Under the pieces are notes generated by a model, which worked only from the letters and a program-made list of their open reading frames with translations, had not been told where the DNA came from and did no database searches. 11,639 nucleotides of DNA from an uncultured Collinsella sp. (GTDB lineage Bacteria; Actinomycetota; Coriobacteriia; Coriobacteriales; Coriobacteriaceae), in the NCBI GenBank assembly GCA_900752425.1, contig CAADVE010000147.1, forward strand, positions 1 to 11,639, read 5' to 3'. Numbering within the stretch: position 1 is the first letter of the stretch; each line of letters begins with the position of its first letter. Positions 1 through 7,162 of this stretch are shown piece after piece. A program made the translations under genes and the position numbers.

Positions 1-185
1 CGGCCCTTCGCCTTACGTACCACCATTGGGAACTTTGGCTAATAGGCGGAATGCATGGTGGCTATGGCTGAAAGCGCCTTTGGCATCAGCCATGACTTTG
101 GGCAGCGCTGAGCGTTTGGCTGGATGTTGCTCTGGGTAACCTTTGGTTATCTTTTATTTCGTTATTAAATTGTTGGAGGGCTTGT
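1..185. other. Upstream region without a supportable gene
   Basis: No convincing gene is visible. One plus-strand frame is open from the window edge to a TAA at 40-42 and could be the last 13 codons of an upstream gene, but this is too short to judge. An 8-bp perfect inverted repeat, ATGGCTGA (64-71) and TCAGCCAT (86-93), could form a hairpin with a 14-base loop; no T-run follows it. TTTGG occurs five times, starting at 34, 79, 97, 115 and 142, always offset by a multiple of nine. The last 45 bases, before the nitroreductase gene, are AT-rich and probably hold its promoter, but no clear -35/-10 pair stands out. Confidence 0.4.
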
Positions 186-716
186 ATGTCTTATTTGGAT
201 CTGGCTCGGTCTCGGTATTCTTGTCGTTTGTTTGAGGATCGGGCTGTTGAGCAGGCTGTGGTGGATGCCATTGTTGAGGCTGGGCGTATTGCTCCTTCTG
301 CTTGTAATAATCATCCAACCCGCGTGATGGTGCTTGATACTCCGGAGCTTCTGGAGAAGGCTGCTGCTTGTCAGCCGCGCTTTGCTCGTGATGGGTCTAT
401 CTTTGGGGCTCCGCTTATCTTTCTTATCTGCAGCGTTACCGACGATGCTTGGGTGCGCCCTTATGACCAGATGAACTCCAGCGCCATCGACACCTCGATT
501 GTTTGCGATCAAATGATGATGGAGGCCGAGGAGCAGGGCCTGGGTACGTGCTGGGTGTGCCATTTTAAGCCCGAGGTGGCCTGTGAGCAGTTCAGCCTGC
601 CCGAGGGCACCTATCCCTATCACATGCTCGTCTGCGGCTATCCTGCCGACCATATCGCCGATCCTGAGCATCGCGAGGCCCGCACCATTCCCCTCCCCGA
701 CTTCCTCCTCAAGTAG
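186..716 (+). CDS. Nitroreductase family protein (FMN-dependent oxidoreductase)
   Basis: The 176-residue protein fits the short class of nitroreductase-fold flavoproteins, which use NAD(P)H and FMN to reduce nitro-aromatics, quinones or related substrates in the cytoplasm. Its own substrate cannot be read from sequence. Visible family marks are the N-terminal FMN-phosphate motif (R10, S12, R14 in RSRYSCRLF, residues 8-16), the APSACNNHP segment near residues 36-44, a GLGTCW stretch at 118-123 that corresponds to the usual GLGxxW motif, and the late GYPA turn at 151-154. The ATG follows GGAGGG (175-180) by five bases, which fixes the start. It is the only plus-strand gene here, faces divIVA, and is followed by its own terminator. 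Codon usage is split: the first 80 codons have 46 ending in T and 6 in C, the last 96 have 21 in T and 47 in C. The assignment to the superfamily is firm; the subfamily is open. Confidence 0.87.
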   Translation: MSYLDLARSRYSCRLFEDRAVEQAVVDAIVEAGRIAPSACNNHPTRVMVLDTPELLEKAAACQPRFARDGSIFGAPLIFLICSVTDDAWVRPYDQMNSSAIDTSIVCDQMMMEAEEQGLGTCWVCHFKPEVACEQFSLPEGTYPYHMLVCGYPADHIADPEHREARTIPLPDFLLK

Positions 717-761
717 ATTTTTGGGACATGCCTTAAAATCCACCTTTGACCATGCGCCCTT

Positions 762-806
762 CGCCGAGTCCTGTGCCCTCAAACGCAGGACTCGGCGTTT
801 TATTTT
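762..806 (+). terminator. Rho-independent terminator of the nitroreductase gene
   Basis: A perfect 12-bp stem, CGCCGAGTCCTG (762-773) with CAGGACTCGGCG (786-797), encloses a 12-base loop and runs straight into TTTTATTTT (798-806). It lies about 45 bases behind the stop codon. Confidence 0.92.
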
Positions 807-825
807 GCAGACTGCACACAGCCAC

Positions 826-855
826 AAAAAAGGACCCGCAAGCTGCGGGCCCTTT
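826..855 (-). terminator. Rho-independent terminator behind divIVA
   Basis: Read on the minus strand, AAAGGGCCCGCA and TGCGGGTCCTTT form a 12-bp stem with one G-U pair around a GCT loop, and the transcript then ends in a run of six U (A-run at 826-831 on the plus strand). It lies 25 bases beyond the divIVA stop and would end the minus-strand division transcript. The plus-strand side (TTTCT after the stem) is weaker, but could act as a backup for the facing gene. Confidence 0.88.
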
Positions 856-880
856 CTAGGCGCTACATGATAGCTGGATA

Positions 881-1558
881 TTAGTCCAGGTCGTCGGCGG
901 CGAAGTTGTCGATCGGTGCGAAGGGATCGGCAACGGGGATAACCGGCTCGGCGACGGGCAGCGGCTCGGCAGCAGGAACGGTCACAGCCGGAGAAGCGGC
1001 GGAACCGACCGGCGTGGAAGCCATGAGATCGGACGGGAAGGAGTTCTGAGCATCGTCCATGAAGTGCTGGATGAGCTTGAGATACTCTGCCTTGAACTCC
1101 TCACGGGAAGCCTTGAGACGATCGATCTCCTCGAGCTCGGCCTGCTTCTCGGTCAGAGCCTGGCGGATAACCTCGCGGGCCTTGGCGTCAGCCTCGTTGC
1201 GGATACGCTCAGCGTTCTCGTTGGCATCGTTGACGATGGTCTCAGCGGTCTGCTGGGCAGCGATCAGGGCAGCGGAAATCTGGCGCTCCTGAGCGGAGAA
1301 GTCAGGGGCGGGAGCAGCCACGGGGGCGGCAGGAACGGCCTGGGCGGTGGCATCCTGAGCCTGGGCAAGCTGAGCCTGCGCATCGGCAAGCTGCTGCTCG
1401 GTAGCAGTCAGACGACCCTTAAGGTCGACGATCTTAGCGAGCATAGCGTCAACCTCGGAGGACAGCGTCTCCAAGAAGACGTCGACCTCAGCAGGATCGT
1501 AGCCACGCTTGGCCTCAGAGAAAGTCTGAGCCTGGATGTCTGCAGGGGTAATAGCCAT
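881..1558 (-). CDS. divIVA: DivIVA-family polar/septal coiled-coil protein
   Basis: DivIVA proteins bind negatively curved membrane at septa and poles and recruit partners; in actinobacteria they often organise polar growth or division-site placement. The 225-residue protein opens with the conserved membrane-binding domain (TPADI at 4-8, then F13, RGY at 18-20 and EVDVFL at 24-29). A first predicted coiled coil covers roughly 28-72. An Ala/Pro linker follows (73-87), then a second, longer coiled coil (about 88-168) and a Pro/Ala/Val-rich acidic tail. The start ATG at 1556-1558 follows AAGGAGA (plus-strand 1565-1571) by six bases. It is the last gene of the sepF-yggT-divIVA string, 61 bases behind yggT, and is followed by a strong terminator. 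In Gram-positive bacteria divIVA (ylmH neighbour) regularly closes the ylm cluster, which supports the call. Confidence 0.93.
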   Translation of the reverse strand: MAITPADIQAQTFSEAKRGYDPAEVDVFLETLSSEVDAMLAKIVDLKGRLTATEQQLADAQAQLAQAQDATAQAVPAAPVAAPAPDFSAQERQISAALIAAQQTAETIVNDANENAERIRNEADAKAREVIRQALTEKQAELEEIDRLKASREEFKAEYLKLIQHFMDDAQNSFPSDLMASTPVGSAASPAVTVPAAEPLPVAEPVIPVADPFAPIDNFAADDLD

Positions 1559-1619
1559 AACAAGTCTCCTTTTTCATCGCCTCGGCGCTACACGCCCGAC
1601 GTAAGTTACTAAGTCAGTT

Positions 1620-1901
1620 CTACACGAGTATACCTATAAGAAGCTGCAGAACCAGCCTCTGCACCAACTGCAACGCAATAATCGCAACGACCGGCGAAAA
1701 ATCGATACCGCCCATCGGCGGGATGAAACGACGGAACAGGTTGAGCCACGGACCGCACACGCTATCAAGCACCGCGGCAATATCCTGAAGCAAACCACCC
1801 TGCTTCATGGGAATCCACGTCATAAAGCAGTAGACGACAATGAGCGTGGAATAGAAGTTGAACAGCGTGTTGACCAGCTGGACGATAGTGTAGATGTTGA
1901 T
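1620..1901 (-). CDS. yggT: YggT/YlmG-family small membrane protein (non-standard start proposed)
   Basis: YggT (YlmG) proteins are roughly 90-residue membrane proteins with two hydrophobic segments, found beside sepF in many Gram-positive bacteria; their exact role is unsettled. Family marks here are TWIP at the end of the first hydrophobic segment, the PWLNLFRRFIPPMGGIDFSP block (proposed residues 51-70) and a second hydrophobic stretch at 71-93. The first ATG (1821-1823) would delete almost all of the first membrane segment. The same frame is open further upstream, encoding NIYTIVQLVNTLFNFYST and so restoring full length. No ATG, GTG or TTG occurs there. GAGGAG (1908-1913) is followed after six bases by ATC at 1899-1901, and I propose that AUC, or a translationally coupled start nearby, is used. 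ATT at 1905-1907 abuts the ribosome binding site and is less likely. The gene lies 21 bases behind sepF. Confidence 0.82.
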   Translation of the reverse strand: MNIYTIVQLVNTLFNFYSTLIVVYCFMTWIPMKQGGLLQDIAAVLDSVCGPWLNLFRRFIPPMGGIDFSPVVAIIALQLVQRLVLQLLIGILV

Positions 1902-1907
1902 GGGAAT

Positions 1908-1913
1908 CTCCTC
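1908..1913 (-). promoter_or_regulatory. Ribosome binding site upstream of the yggT AUC codon
   Basis: GAGGAG on the minus strand, 9 bases beyond the sepF stop codon (TAA, 1923-1925). The six-base gap to the ATC at 1899-1901 is ideal for initiation, whereas the first in-frame ATG lies about 85 bases further on. This site is the main reason for proposing a non-standard start. Confidence 0.6.
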
Positions 1914-1922
1914 GTCTTGTCT

Positions 1923-2645
1923 TTACTTAAGGTAGCCGTCGGCACGAAGCTTCTTGAGATCGGAATCTTTGACCTCGCAACCGGCGGGCAGCACCATGAA
2001 CACGCGGTCACCCACCTCCTTGACCGTGGCACCCAGACCGCAGGCAAAGCCGTAAGAGAAGTCCAAGACGCGCTTGGCAACTTCGGTGCGTACGCCCACA
2101 AAAATCAGTGCGACAGGCTGCTTGGTGCGAACGCGGCGCACCACGGTCTCCACGTCGTCATAGCTCTCGGGGCGCAGGACATAGGCCGGCAGCTGCGGCG
2201 TGGCGTTGATGATATTGCTCGCATAGGCCGAGGCATCGCTCGGTGCAGGCGCGGGTGCAGCGGCGGCACGGGCGCGGGTATTCTCGGCGTAGCTCGACGG
2301 CGTGTCATAGGCACCAGGACGATAACCGCTCGCAACACTGTCCTGCAAGCGCGAAGGCGGGTTATACGTCGTGGCATGGCGGGAGTCATCGCCGACCAGC
2401 TGACCGGAGCGCGTATACACGGCAACCGACTCAGCTTCACCGCGGCGCGTCTGGCCAAGCAGGCCGTTGCTCGGCTCGTCTTGGGTGTAGAAGCCCTCGC
2501 CCGGAGCACCACTGTAGCCGTTGCCCTGATAGCCATCGTCGTAGCCGTCATCGTAGCCGTAGTCGTCGTCCTGGCCATAACCCTGGTCGTAACCCTGCTG
2601 GCCGCCCAGGTGCATCTTATTTTTAATCTCGTCAAGGAAGCCCAT
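1923..2645 (-). CDS. sepF: Cell division protein SepF
   Basis: SepF anchors FtsZ to the membrane and shapes the Z-ring; in actinobacteria lacking FtsA it is the main anchor. The 240-residue protein starts with a short amphipathic helix (MGFLDEIKNKMHLGG, 1-15), which fits membrane binding. A Tyr/Asp/Gly-rich linker follows (about 18-48), then a Pro/Ala-rich stretch (about 120-140). The SepF core runs from about 154 to 224, with VALIFVG at 178-184, RVLDFSYGFACGL at 192-204 and the final strand VFMVLPAG at 215-222. The start at 2643-2645 was chosen because AGAGGA lies seven bases upstream and the amphipathic helix is then N-terminal; an upstream ATG-like extension to 2696 has no ribosome binding site. 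The linker makes it longer than the usual 150 residues. FtsZ in this window has the matching C-terminal peptide. Confidence 0.94.
   Translation of the reverse strand: MGFLDEIKNKMHLGGQQGYDQGYGQDDDYGYDDGYDDGYQGNGYSGAPGEGFYTQDEPSNGLLGQTRRGEAESVAVYTRSGQLVGDDSRHATTYNPPSRLQDSVASGYRPGAYDTPSSYAENTRARAAAAPAPAPSDASAYASNIINATPQLPAYVLRPESYDDVETVVRRVRTKQPVALIFVGVRTEVAKRVLDFSYGFACGLGATVKEVGDRVFMVLPAGCEVKDSDLKKLRADGYLK
2530..2565 (-). repeat. Three imperfect 12-bp tandem units inside sepF
   Basis: Units at 2530-2541, 2542-2553 and 2554-2565 share TAGCC followed by an ATC/GTC-type run on the plus strand. On the coding strand they give Asp/Gly/Tyr tetrapeptides of the DDGY kind. They lie in the disordered linker of SepF, where copy-number change would keep the reading frame. 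Confidence 0.75.
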
Positions 2646-2687
2646 GGTTGTGTCCTCTCGCGGTTTAGTGCAGGCGCCCCGATAATC

Positions 2688-2697
2688 AGTGCGCACT
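2688..2697. repeat. 10-bp perfect palindrome in the yggS-sepF gap
   Basis: AGTGCGCACT reads the same on both strands and lies 43-52 bases upstream of the sepF start codon. It could be a protein-binding site or chance; no second copy was noticed. Confidence 0.3.
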
Positions 2698-2705
2698 TCA
2701 GAGCC

Positions 2706-3443
2706 TTATTTTACTGCAAACTCCGGGCTAAATACTACCCTGCCCAGGCGAACGAGCGTAGAGCCCTCCTCAAGGGCAGACTCAAAGTCCTCGCTCATAC
2801 CGCAGGAAAGCTCAGGCAGGTTCAAATCGGGATGCGCCGCCTCCAGCTCATCCCTCAGCTCACGAAGCCCCGCAAAGGTGCGGCGTGCCACATCCTTATT
2901 CCCCCGGGGCGCCATAGTCATAAGCCCCTGTACGCAAATTCCCTCAAGTTCTGCAAGCTCACCCGCGGCGGCGCGAATCTCATCGGGTGAAAAGCCTCCC
3001 TTCGACTCCTCACCACTCACATTGACCTCAATGAGCACACGCTGGGGGCCGACGAGCTCGCCTGCCTCAATCTTGCGAACAGCACGGCTCGAGATCGCCT
3101 GCGCCAGATGCAGCGAACCCACCGAGTGAATCAGCTCGGCTGAGCCCAGCACCGCATTGATCTTATTGGTCTGCAGGTTGCCGATCATATCGAAGCGCAC
3201 CTCGGGCAGCTCCGGATGCTCCGCCAGACCCGTGAGCTTGCGAACCAGCTCCTGCGGGCGGTTCTCGGCAAAATGGCGATACCCCGCCTGGATGGCGGCA
3301 ACGGTCTCATCGACACCAACGGTCTTGGACACGGCAATGAGGCTCGCGGCGTCGTGGGGACGGCCCGCGCGATCGAGCGCCGCATAAAAACGTTCCAGAA
3401 TCTGCTCGCGGCGAGCGCGCATCAAGTCCAAATAGTTATCCAT
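2706..3443 (-). CDS. yggS: YggS/YlmE-family pyridoxal-phosphate homeostasis protein
   Basis: This family (PLPBP) holds pyridoxal 5'-phosphate on a single-domain alanine-racemase-like barrel and buffers the cell's PLP and amino-acid pools; no catalytic reaction is established. The 245-residue length is normal. The PLP lysine is K40 in LIAVSK. Other marks are HFAENRPQE at 57-65 (the family's GENYxQE motif, here with an R insertion-like change), MIGNLQTNK at 86-94, IEVNVSGEESKGGF at 138-151, GLMTMAP at 173-179 and LSCGMSEDFESALEEGST with VRLG at 212-234. The start at 3441-3443 follows GGAGGC by about nine bases; the longer open frame to 3527 has no ribosome binding site. It corresponds to ylmE, but here phoU rather than ylmD lies upstream. 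It stands 60 bases before sepF and may start a new transcript in the 119-base gap behind phoU. Confidence 0.93.
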   Translation of the reverse strand: MDNYLDLMRARREQILERFYAALDRAGRPHDAASLIAVSKTVGVDETVAAIQAGYRHFAENRPQELVRKLTGLAEHPELPEVRFDMIGNLQTNKINAVLGSAELIHSVGSLHLAQAISSRAVRKIEAGELVGPQRVLIEVNVSGEESKGGFSPDEIRAAAGELAELEGICVQGLMTMAPRGNKDVARRTFAGLRELRDELEAAHPDLNLPELSCGMSEDFESALEEGSTLVRLGRVVFSPEFAVK

Positions 3444-3485
3444 TGCCAATCGCCTCCGCTGACAGCCAAACAAGTAGTCCCATGC

Positions 3486-3525
3486 TAACGCAAGAGCGCG
3501 GCCCCGCATGTGCAAGGCCGCGCTC
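3486..3525 (-). terminator. Probable terminator of the pst-phoU operon
   Basis: GAGCGCGGCC (3494-3503) and GGCCGCGCTC (3516-3525) form a perfect 10-bp GC-rich stem around a 12-base loop, 38 bases beyond the phoU stop. The following minus-strand bases (TTGCGTT) are only moderately T-rich, so termination may be partial and yggS may receive read-through. Confidence 0.6.
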
Positions 3526-3562
3526 ACTTAGGTATTTACAATCTTTCGACGAACGGGGTTAC

Positions 3563-4420
3563 TTACTCCTCGTCGTCCTCGCCATCGTCCTCATCCTCAA
3601 GATGATCGAGCAGGTAGCGAAGACCCTCGCTGACCTCGTTAACGGGCACCTTGGCAACGTAGCGTGCATCGACGGCGGGCCTCATGATAACACCCTCGCC
3701 CGAAGGCACGCGCATGCTCTCGAGCTCATCCTCATCAGTGCAGGCGATATCACCGGCAGTCATACGCTGTCCGGTCAACAGGAAGGTCAGACGGCAGGCG
3801 GCATCGATGGAAATCGAGGCGATGCGATCGAGATAGCGCGATACCATGATGGCGCGGCGCAGGTCGTCATAGTTGCTGTCGTCGTCCATAAAATCGCCCG
3901 TGTCCATGCGGTTAAAGGTGCGGAAGAACTTCTCGTAGGCGGCGTGCACTGGCTCGTCCTCGACGGCCAAGTTGCAGATGATGGACATGTCGTTGGTGAC
4001 GAGCGCAGAAAGCGAAGAGCCCAGTACCTGGTAGACGGCCTCAGCCTCGGCCTCGACCGTGCCGACAAGCTCCTTGGGCAGCGAGATGTCGGCCTTGATC
4101 ATATGACGCGTGGCGCGGCAAATCTGGCGAACCTTATCGGTCATGCGCTGCAGGTTAAAGTCGACGTAGATGATCGTCTGCAGCAAGCGGAAGTCGGAGG
4201 CGACCGGTGACTGCGTGGCAATCAGGTTGTAGCAGACGGCCTCCAGGTTGGCGCAGCGTGCGTCAATCGAAAGCGTGCGCTTCTTGGTCTTGGTGGCGAG
4301 CTTGCGGTCGTCGGTCACATAGGCCTTCACGGCATCGTGGAGGGCCAGATCGACGGCCTCGTAGATGCTCAGCATCTCGTGACGGGCCTCGATGAGCTGA
4401 CGGGAAAACAGTTTGCGCAT
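3563..4420 (-). CDS. phoU: PhoU, phosphate transport/signalling regulator
   Basis: PhoU is a two-repeat helical protein that links the PstSCAB transporter to the phosphate-sensing two-component system and damps phosphate uptake. The 285-residue protein has two PhoU-like helical repeats (roughly 10-110 and 120-220), followed by about 65 extra residues ending in a strongly acidic tail (EDEDDGEDDEE). Usual PhoU length is about 220-235, so the tail is extra. The metal-binding E-x-x-x-D motifs are altered: repeat one has Q91 and D95 (LQRMTD), and repeat two has D198 and S202 (LDRIAS). The start ATG at 4418-4420 follows GGAG by six bases. The identity rests on the two-repeat pattern and on its place directly behind pstB, 92 bases away. 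A predicted RNA fold covers its ribosome binding site. Confidence 0.87.
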   Translation of the reverse strand: MRKLFSRQLIEARHEMLSIYEAVDLALHDAVKAYVTDDRKLATKTKKRTLSIDARCANLEAVCYNLIATQSPVASDFRLLQTIIYVDFNLQRMTDKVRQICRATRHMIKADISLPKELVGTVEAEAEAVYQVLGSSLSALVTNDMSIICNLAVEDEPVHAAYEKFFRTFNRMDTGDFMDDDSNYDDLRRAIMVSRYLDRIASISIDAACRLTFLLTGQRMTAGDIACTDEDELESMRVPSGEGVIMRPAVDARYVAKVPVNEVSEGLRYLLDHLEDEDDGEDDEE

Positions 4421-4422
4421 GG

Positions 4423-4467
4423 TTCACTCCAATCAGTTGGGTGCGGTCATGCCGCCCGCACAGTGAA
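4423..4467 (-). promoter_or_regulatory. Three-way-junction RNA fold over the phoU ribosome binding site
   Basis: On the transcript strand, TTCACT (4467-4462) pairs with AGTGAA (4428-4423). Between them sit two complete hairpins: GTGCGG with CCGCAC around a nine-base loop (4461-4441), and CCAA with TTGG around CTGA (4440-4429). All arms join without an unpaired base. The phoU ribosome binding site (TTGGAG) lies in the last two 3' arms, and the fold ends two bases before the AUG. The pairing is seen; a regulatory role is inferred. Confidence 0.5.
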
Positions 4468-4486
4468 TACGCACCGGACCAGATCC

Positions 4487-4512
4487 GATCGGCTTGGGAC
4501 TAGTCGCACCGA

Positions 4513-4514
<2 letters not shown>
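4487..4514 (-). other. 6-bp inverted repeat directly behind pstB
   Basis: GATCGG (4487-4492) and CCGATC (4509-4514) could form a stem with a 16-base loop that overlaps the pstB stop codon. There is no U-run, so it is more likely a processing or stability hairpin than a terminator, or it may be chance. Confidence 0.3.
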
Positions 4515-5316
<802 letters not shown>

Positions 5317-5328
5317 GGGACTCCTTAA

Positions 5329-6234
5329 CTAGCGACGCTTGCGCGACAGGAAGCGCGCAAACAGGTTGAAGGCCAGAATGATCACCATCAGCAAGAGCGC
5401 GGTGCCGTAGGCTGCGTTCATGTTGATGCCGTCGTTGGCAAGCAGATACAGGTGAACCGTCATGGGGCGGCCGGAATCGAGCGGCGAAATAGGTAGATTG
5501 ATGGCCTGCCCCATGGTATAGAGCACCACCGCGGTCTCGCCAATGGCACGGCCGATGGCGAGAACGATGCCCGTGGCAATACGGCCAAAGGCAGAAGGAA
5601 GCACGATCTTGGAGACAACCTGCCACTTGGTGGCGCCCAGGCCATATGCGCCCCAGCGGATATAGCGCGGAACGGCGCGAATGGCCTCTTCGGTGGTACG
5701 CATGACGATGGGAAGCATCAAGAGCGCGAGTGCCAGGGCGGCCGAGACCATCGAAAGGCCCAGGCCCATGGCCTCGACAAACAAGGCGTAGCCAAAGAGG
5801 CCCATAACGATGGAGGGTACCGAGGCCAGGGCATCGGCAGCATAGCGAATGATGTCGACAATCTTGCCCTGCTTGGCGTATTCGGCCAGATAGACCGCAG
5901 CCAGGACGGCAACCGGCGTGCAGATGAGCATGGCGAGCGCCGTCACGTAGACGGTCGAGACGATCGTGGGCCAAATGCCGCCTTCGGCGTTGACGCCCTG
6001 CGGCCAGCCGAAGATAAAGTCGAGCGAGATATGCGGCAGGCCGTTGATGACCACGTAGGCGATGATGGCGATCAGCACCAGCGTGGTGATATAGGCCGCG
6101 GCGCGAAACACGCCGAGCATGATCTTGTTGGAGAGGTCCTTGTTGATGCGGCCCTTCTTGCCATGGGAAAGGGCACGCTTGATGCGCTCGCGCGACGAGG
6201 TCGTATCGACCATCGTGTCAACGGAATCGGACAT
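5329..6234 (-). CDS. pstA: PstA, phosphate ABC transporter permease
   Basis: PstA and PstC form the membrane channel of the phosphate importer. The 301-residue protein has a charged cytoplasmic N-terminus (about 1-36) and roughly six hydrophobic segments, the first near 38-64. The conserved cytoplasmic EAA loop that contacts PstB runs from E182 to P213, with GLGATKWQVVSKIVLP at 198-213, and GRAIGETAVVLYTMG follows at 228-242. The ATG at 6232-6234 lies only three bases behind the pstC stop, and AGAGGGGG within the pstC end serves as ribosome binding site, so the two genes are likely translationally coupled. M8 is a possible alternative start, without a better binding site. Confidence 0.95.
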   Translation of the reverse strand: MSDSVDTMVDTTSSRERIKRALSHGKKGRINKDLSNKIMLGVFRAAAYITTLVLIAIIAYVVINGLPHISLDFIFGWPQGVNAEGGIWPTIVSTVYVTALAMLICTPVAVLAAVYLAEYAKQGKIVDIIRYAADALASVPSIVMGLFGYALFVEAMGLGLSMVSAALALALLMLPIVMRTTEEAIRAVPRYIRWGAYGLGATKWQVVSKIVLPSAFGRIATGIVLAIGRAIGETAVVLYTMGQAINLPISPLDSGRPMTVHLYLLANDGINMNAAYGTALLLMVIILAFNLFARFLSRKRR

Positions 6235-6237
6235 AGC

Positions 6238-7161
6238 CTACCCCCTCTTCTTGGAAATCAGGCGGACGATACCCACCAGTGCAGCGGAGATGATAAACAG
6301 GACAACGCCCATGCCAAACAGAGCCGAGCGGTGCAGGCCCGAGGAATAACTCATGTCGAGCGCGATCTGACTCGTGAGCGTCGAGATGGGGCTCGAGATG
6401 CTATCCGGAATGACCGGGGCGTTGCCCACGACCATGAGCACGGCCATGGTCTCGCCGATAGCGCGACCCATACCCAGAACGATGGCGTCCACGATACCCA
6501 GCTTGGCTGCGGGCAGCACGACCTTATAGATGGTCTGCCACTTGGTGGCGCCCATGGCATAGGATGCCTCGCGAATGCCCATGGGAATGGAATTGAGGGC
6601 ATCGATGGTGAGCGTGGTGATGGTGGGAACGATCATGATGGCGAGCACGAACCACGCCGTCAGTGCGCCAAAGCCAAGACCGCCGGTCAGCTGCGCGATA
6701 AACGGACGGATGATGACCATGCCAAAGAAACCGTAGATGATGGAGGGAATACCTGCCAGCAGGTCGACGGCGGGGCTGATGAGCTTGCGCACGCGCTTGC
6801 TGGCAATCTCGACCAGATACACGGCTGTGCCCACACCCAGGGGCACGCCCATGGCGAGCGCACCGACCGTCACCAGACCAGAACCCGCCAGCAGCGACAT
6901 AATGCCGTAGTGACCCTCAGAGGGCGCCCACGTAAAGCTAAAGAAGTCCGCCAGGCCGATATCGGTAAAGACCGGCAGCGCCGAGTACGTGGTAAAGACA
7001 AAAATCAGGATGACGGTGACGACCGCCAAGAACGCGCAGGCGAAGAAGATCCACTGCAGCGCCTTCTCCTTGAGATAGGTGCTACGTGACACCAACGCCA
7101 GCTCACGCTTTTTGGGCGCCTGAGTCTCCTGCTCAATCTGGGGGGTTTCCTGTGCTTCCAT
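6238..7161 (-). CDS. pstC: PstC, phosphate ABC transporter permease
   Basis: PstC is the second channel subunit of the phosphate importer. The 307-residue protein has a charged 35-residue cytoplasmic start, a first membrane segment at about 36-58 and five further hydrophobic segments. The EAA loop is REASYAMGATKWQTIYKVVLP (197-217, broken here only by family variation), followed by GRAIGETMAVLMVVGN (232-247). The FTWAP and GHYGI segments (76-87) are typical of PstC. I chose the ATG at 7159-7161 because AAGGGGA lies about nine bases upstream. A GTG at 7168-7170, overlapping the pstS stop, would abut the binding site and is unlikely. The gap to pstS is a single base. Confidence 0.95.
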   Translation of the reverse strand: MEAQETPQIEQETQAPKKRELALVSRSTYLKEKALQWIFFACAFLAVVTVILIFVFTTYSALPVFTDIGLADFFSFTWAPSEGHYGIMSLLAGSGLVTVGALAMGVPLGVGTAVYLVEIASKRVRKLISPAVDLLAGIPSIIYGFFGMVIIRPFIAQLTGGLGFGALTAWFVLAIMIVPTITTLTIDALNSIPMGIREASYAMGATKWQTIYKVVLPAAKLGIVDAIVLGMGRAIGETMAVLMVVGNAPVIPDSISSPISTLTSQIALDMSYSSGLHRSALFGMGVVLFIISAALVGIVRLISKKRG

Positions 7162-7162
7162 G

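Noticed and set aside
13..93. 26-codon minus-strand open frame (ATG at 91-93, stop at 13-15)
   Set aside because: There is no ribosome binding site and no recognisable family; it overlaps an inverted repeat. Kept only as part of the phased-motif finding.
1917..2990. 357-codon open frame on the plus strand opposite sepF and the yggS end
   Set aside because: It crosses two well-supported minus-strand genes. The Val/Ala/Ile-rich stretch is the antisense of the SepF Tyr/Asp repeats, not a real membrane segment.
3443..4210. 255-codon open frame on the plus strand opposite phoU
   Set aside because: It is antisense to PhoU, and its first part runs through the terminator hairpin of that operon.
6031..7089. 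352-codon open frame on the plus strand opposite pstC and the start of pstA
   Set aside because: Its His/Asp/Gly-rich sequence is the antisense of hydrophobic permease codons; there is no binding site or family motif.
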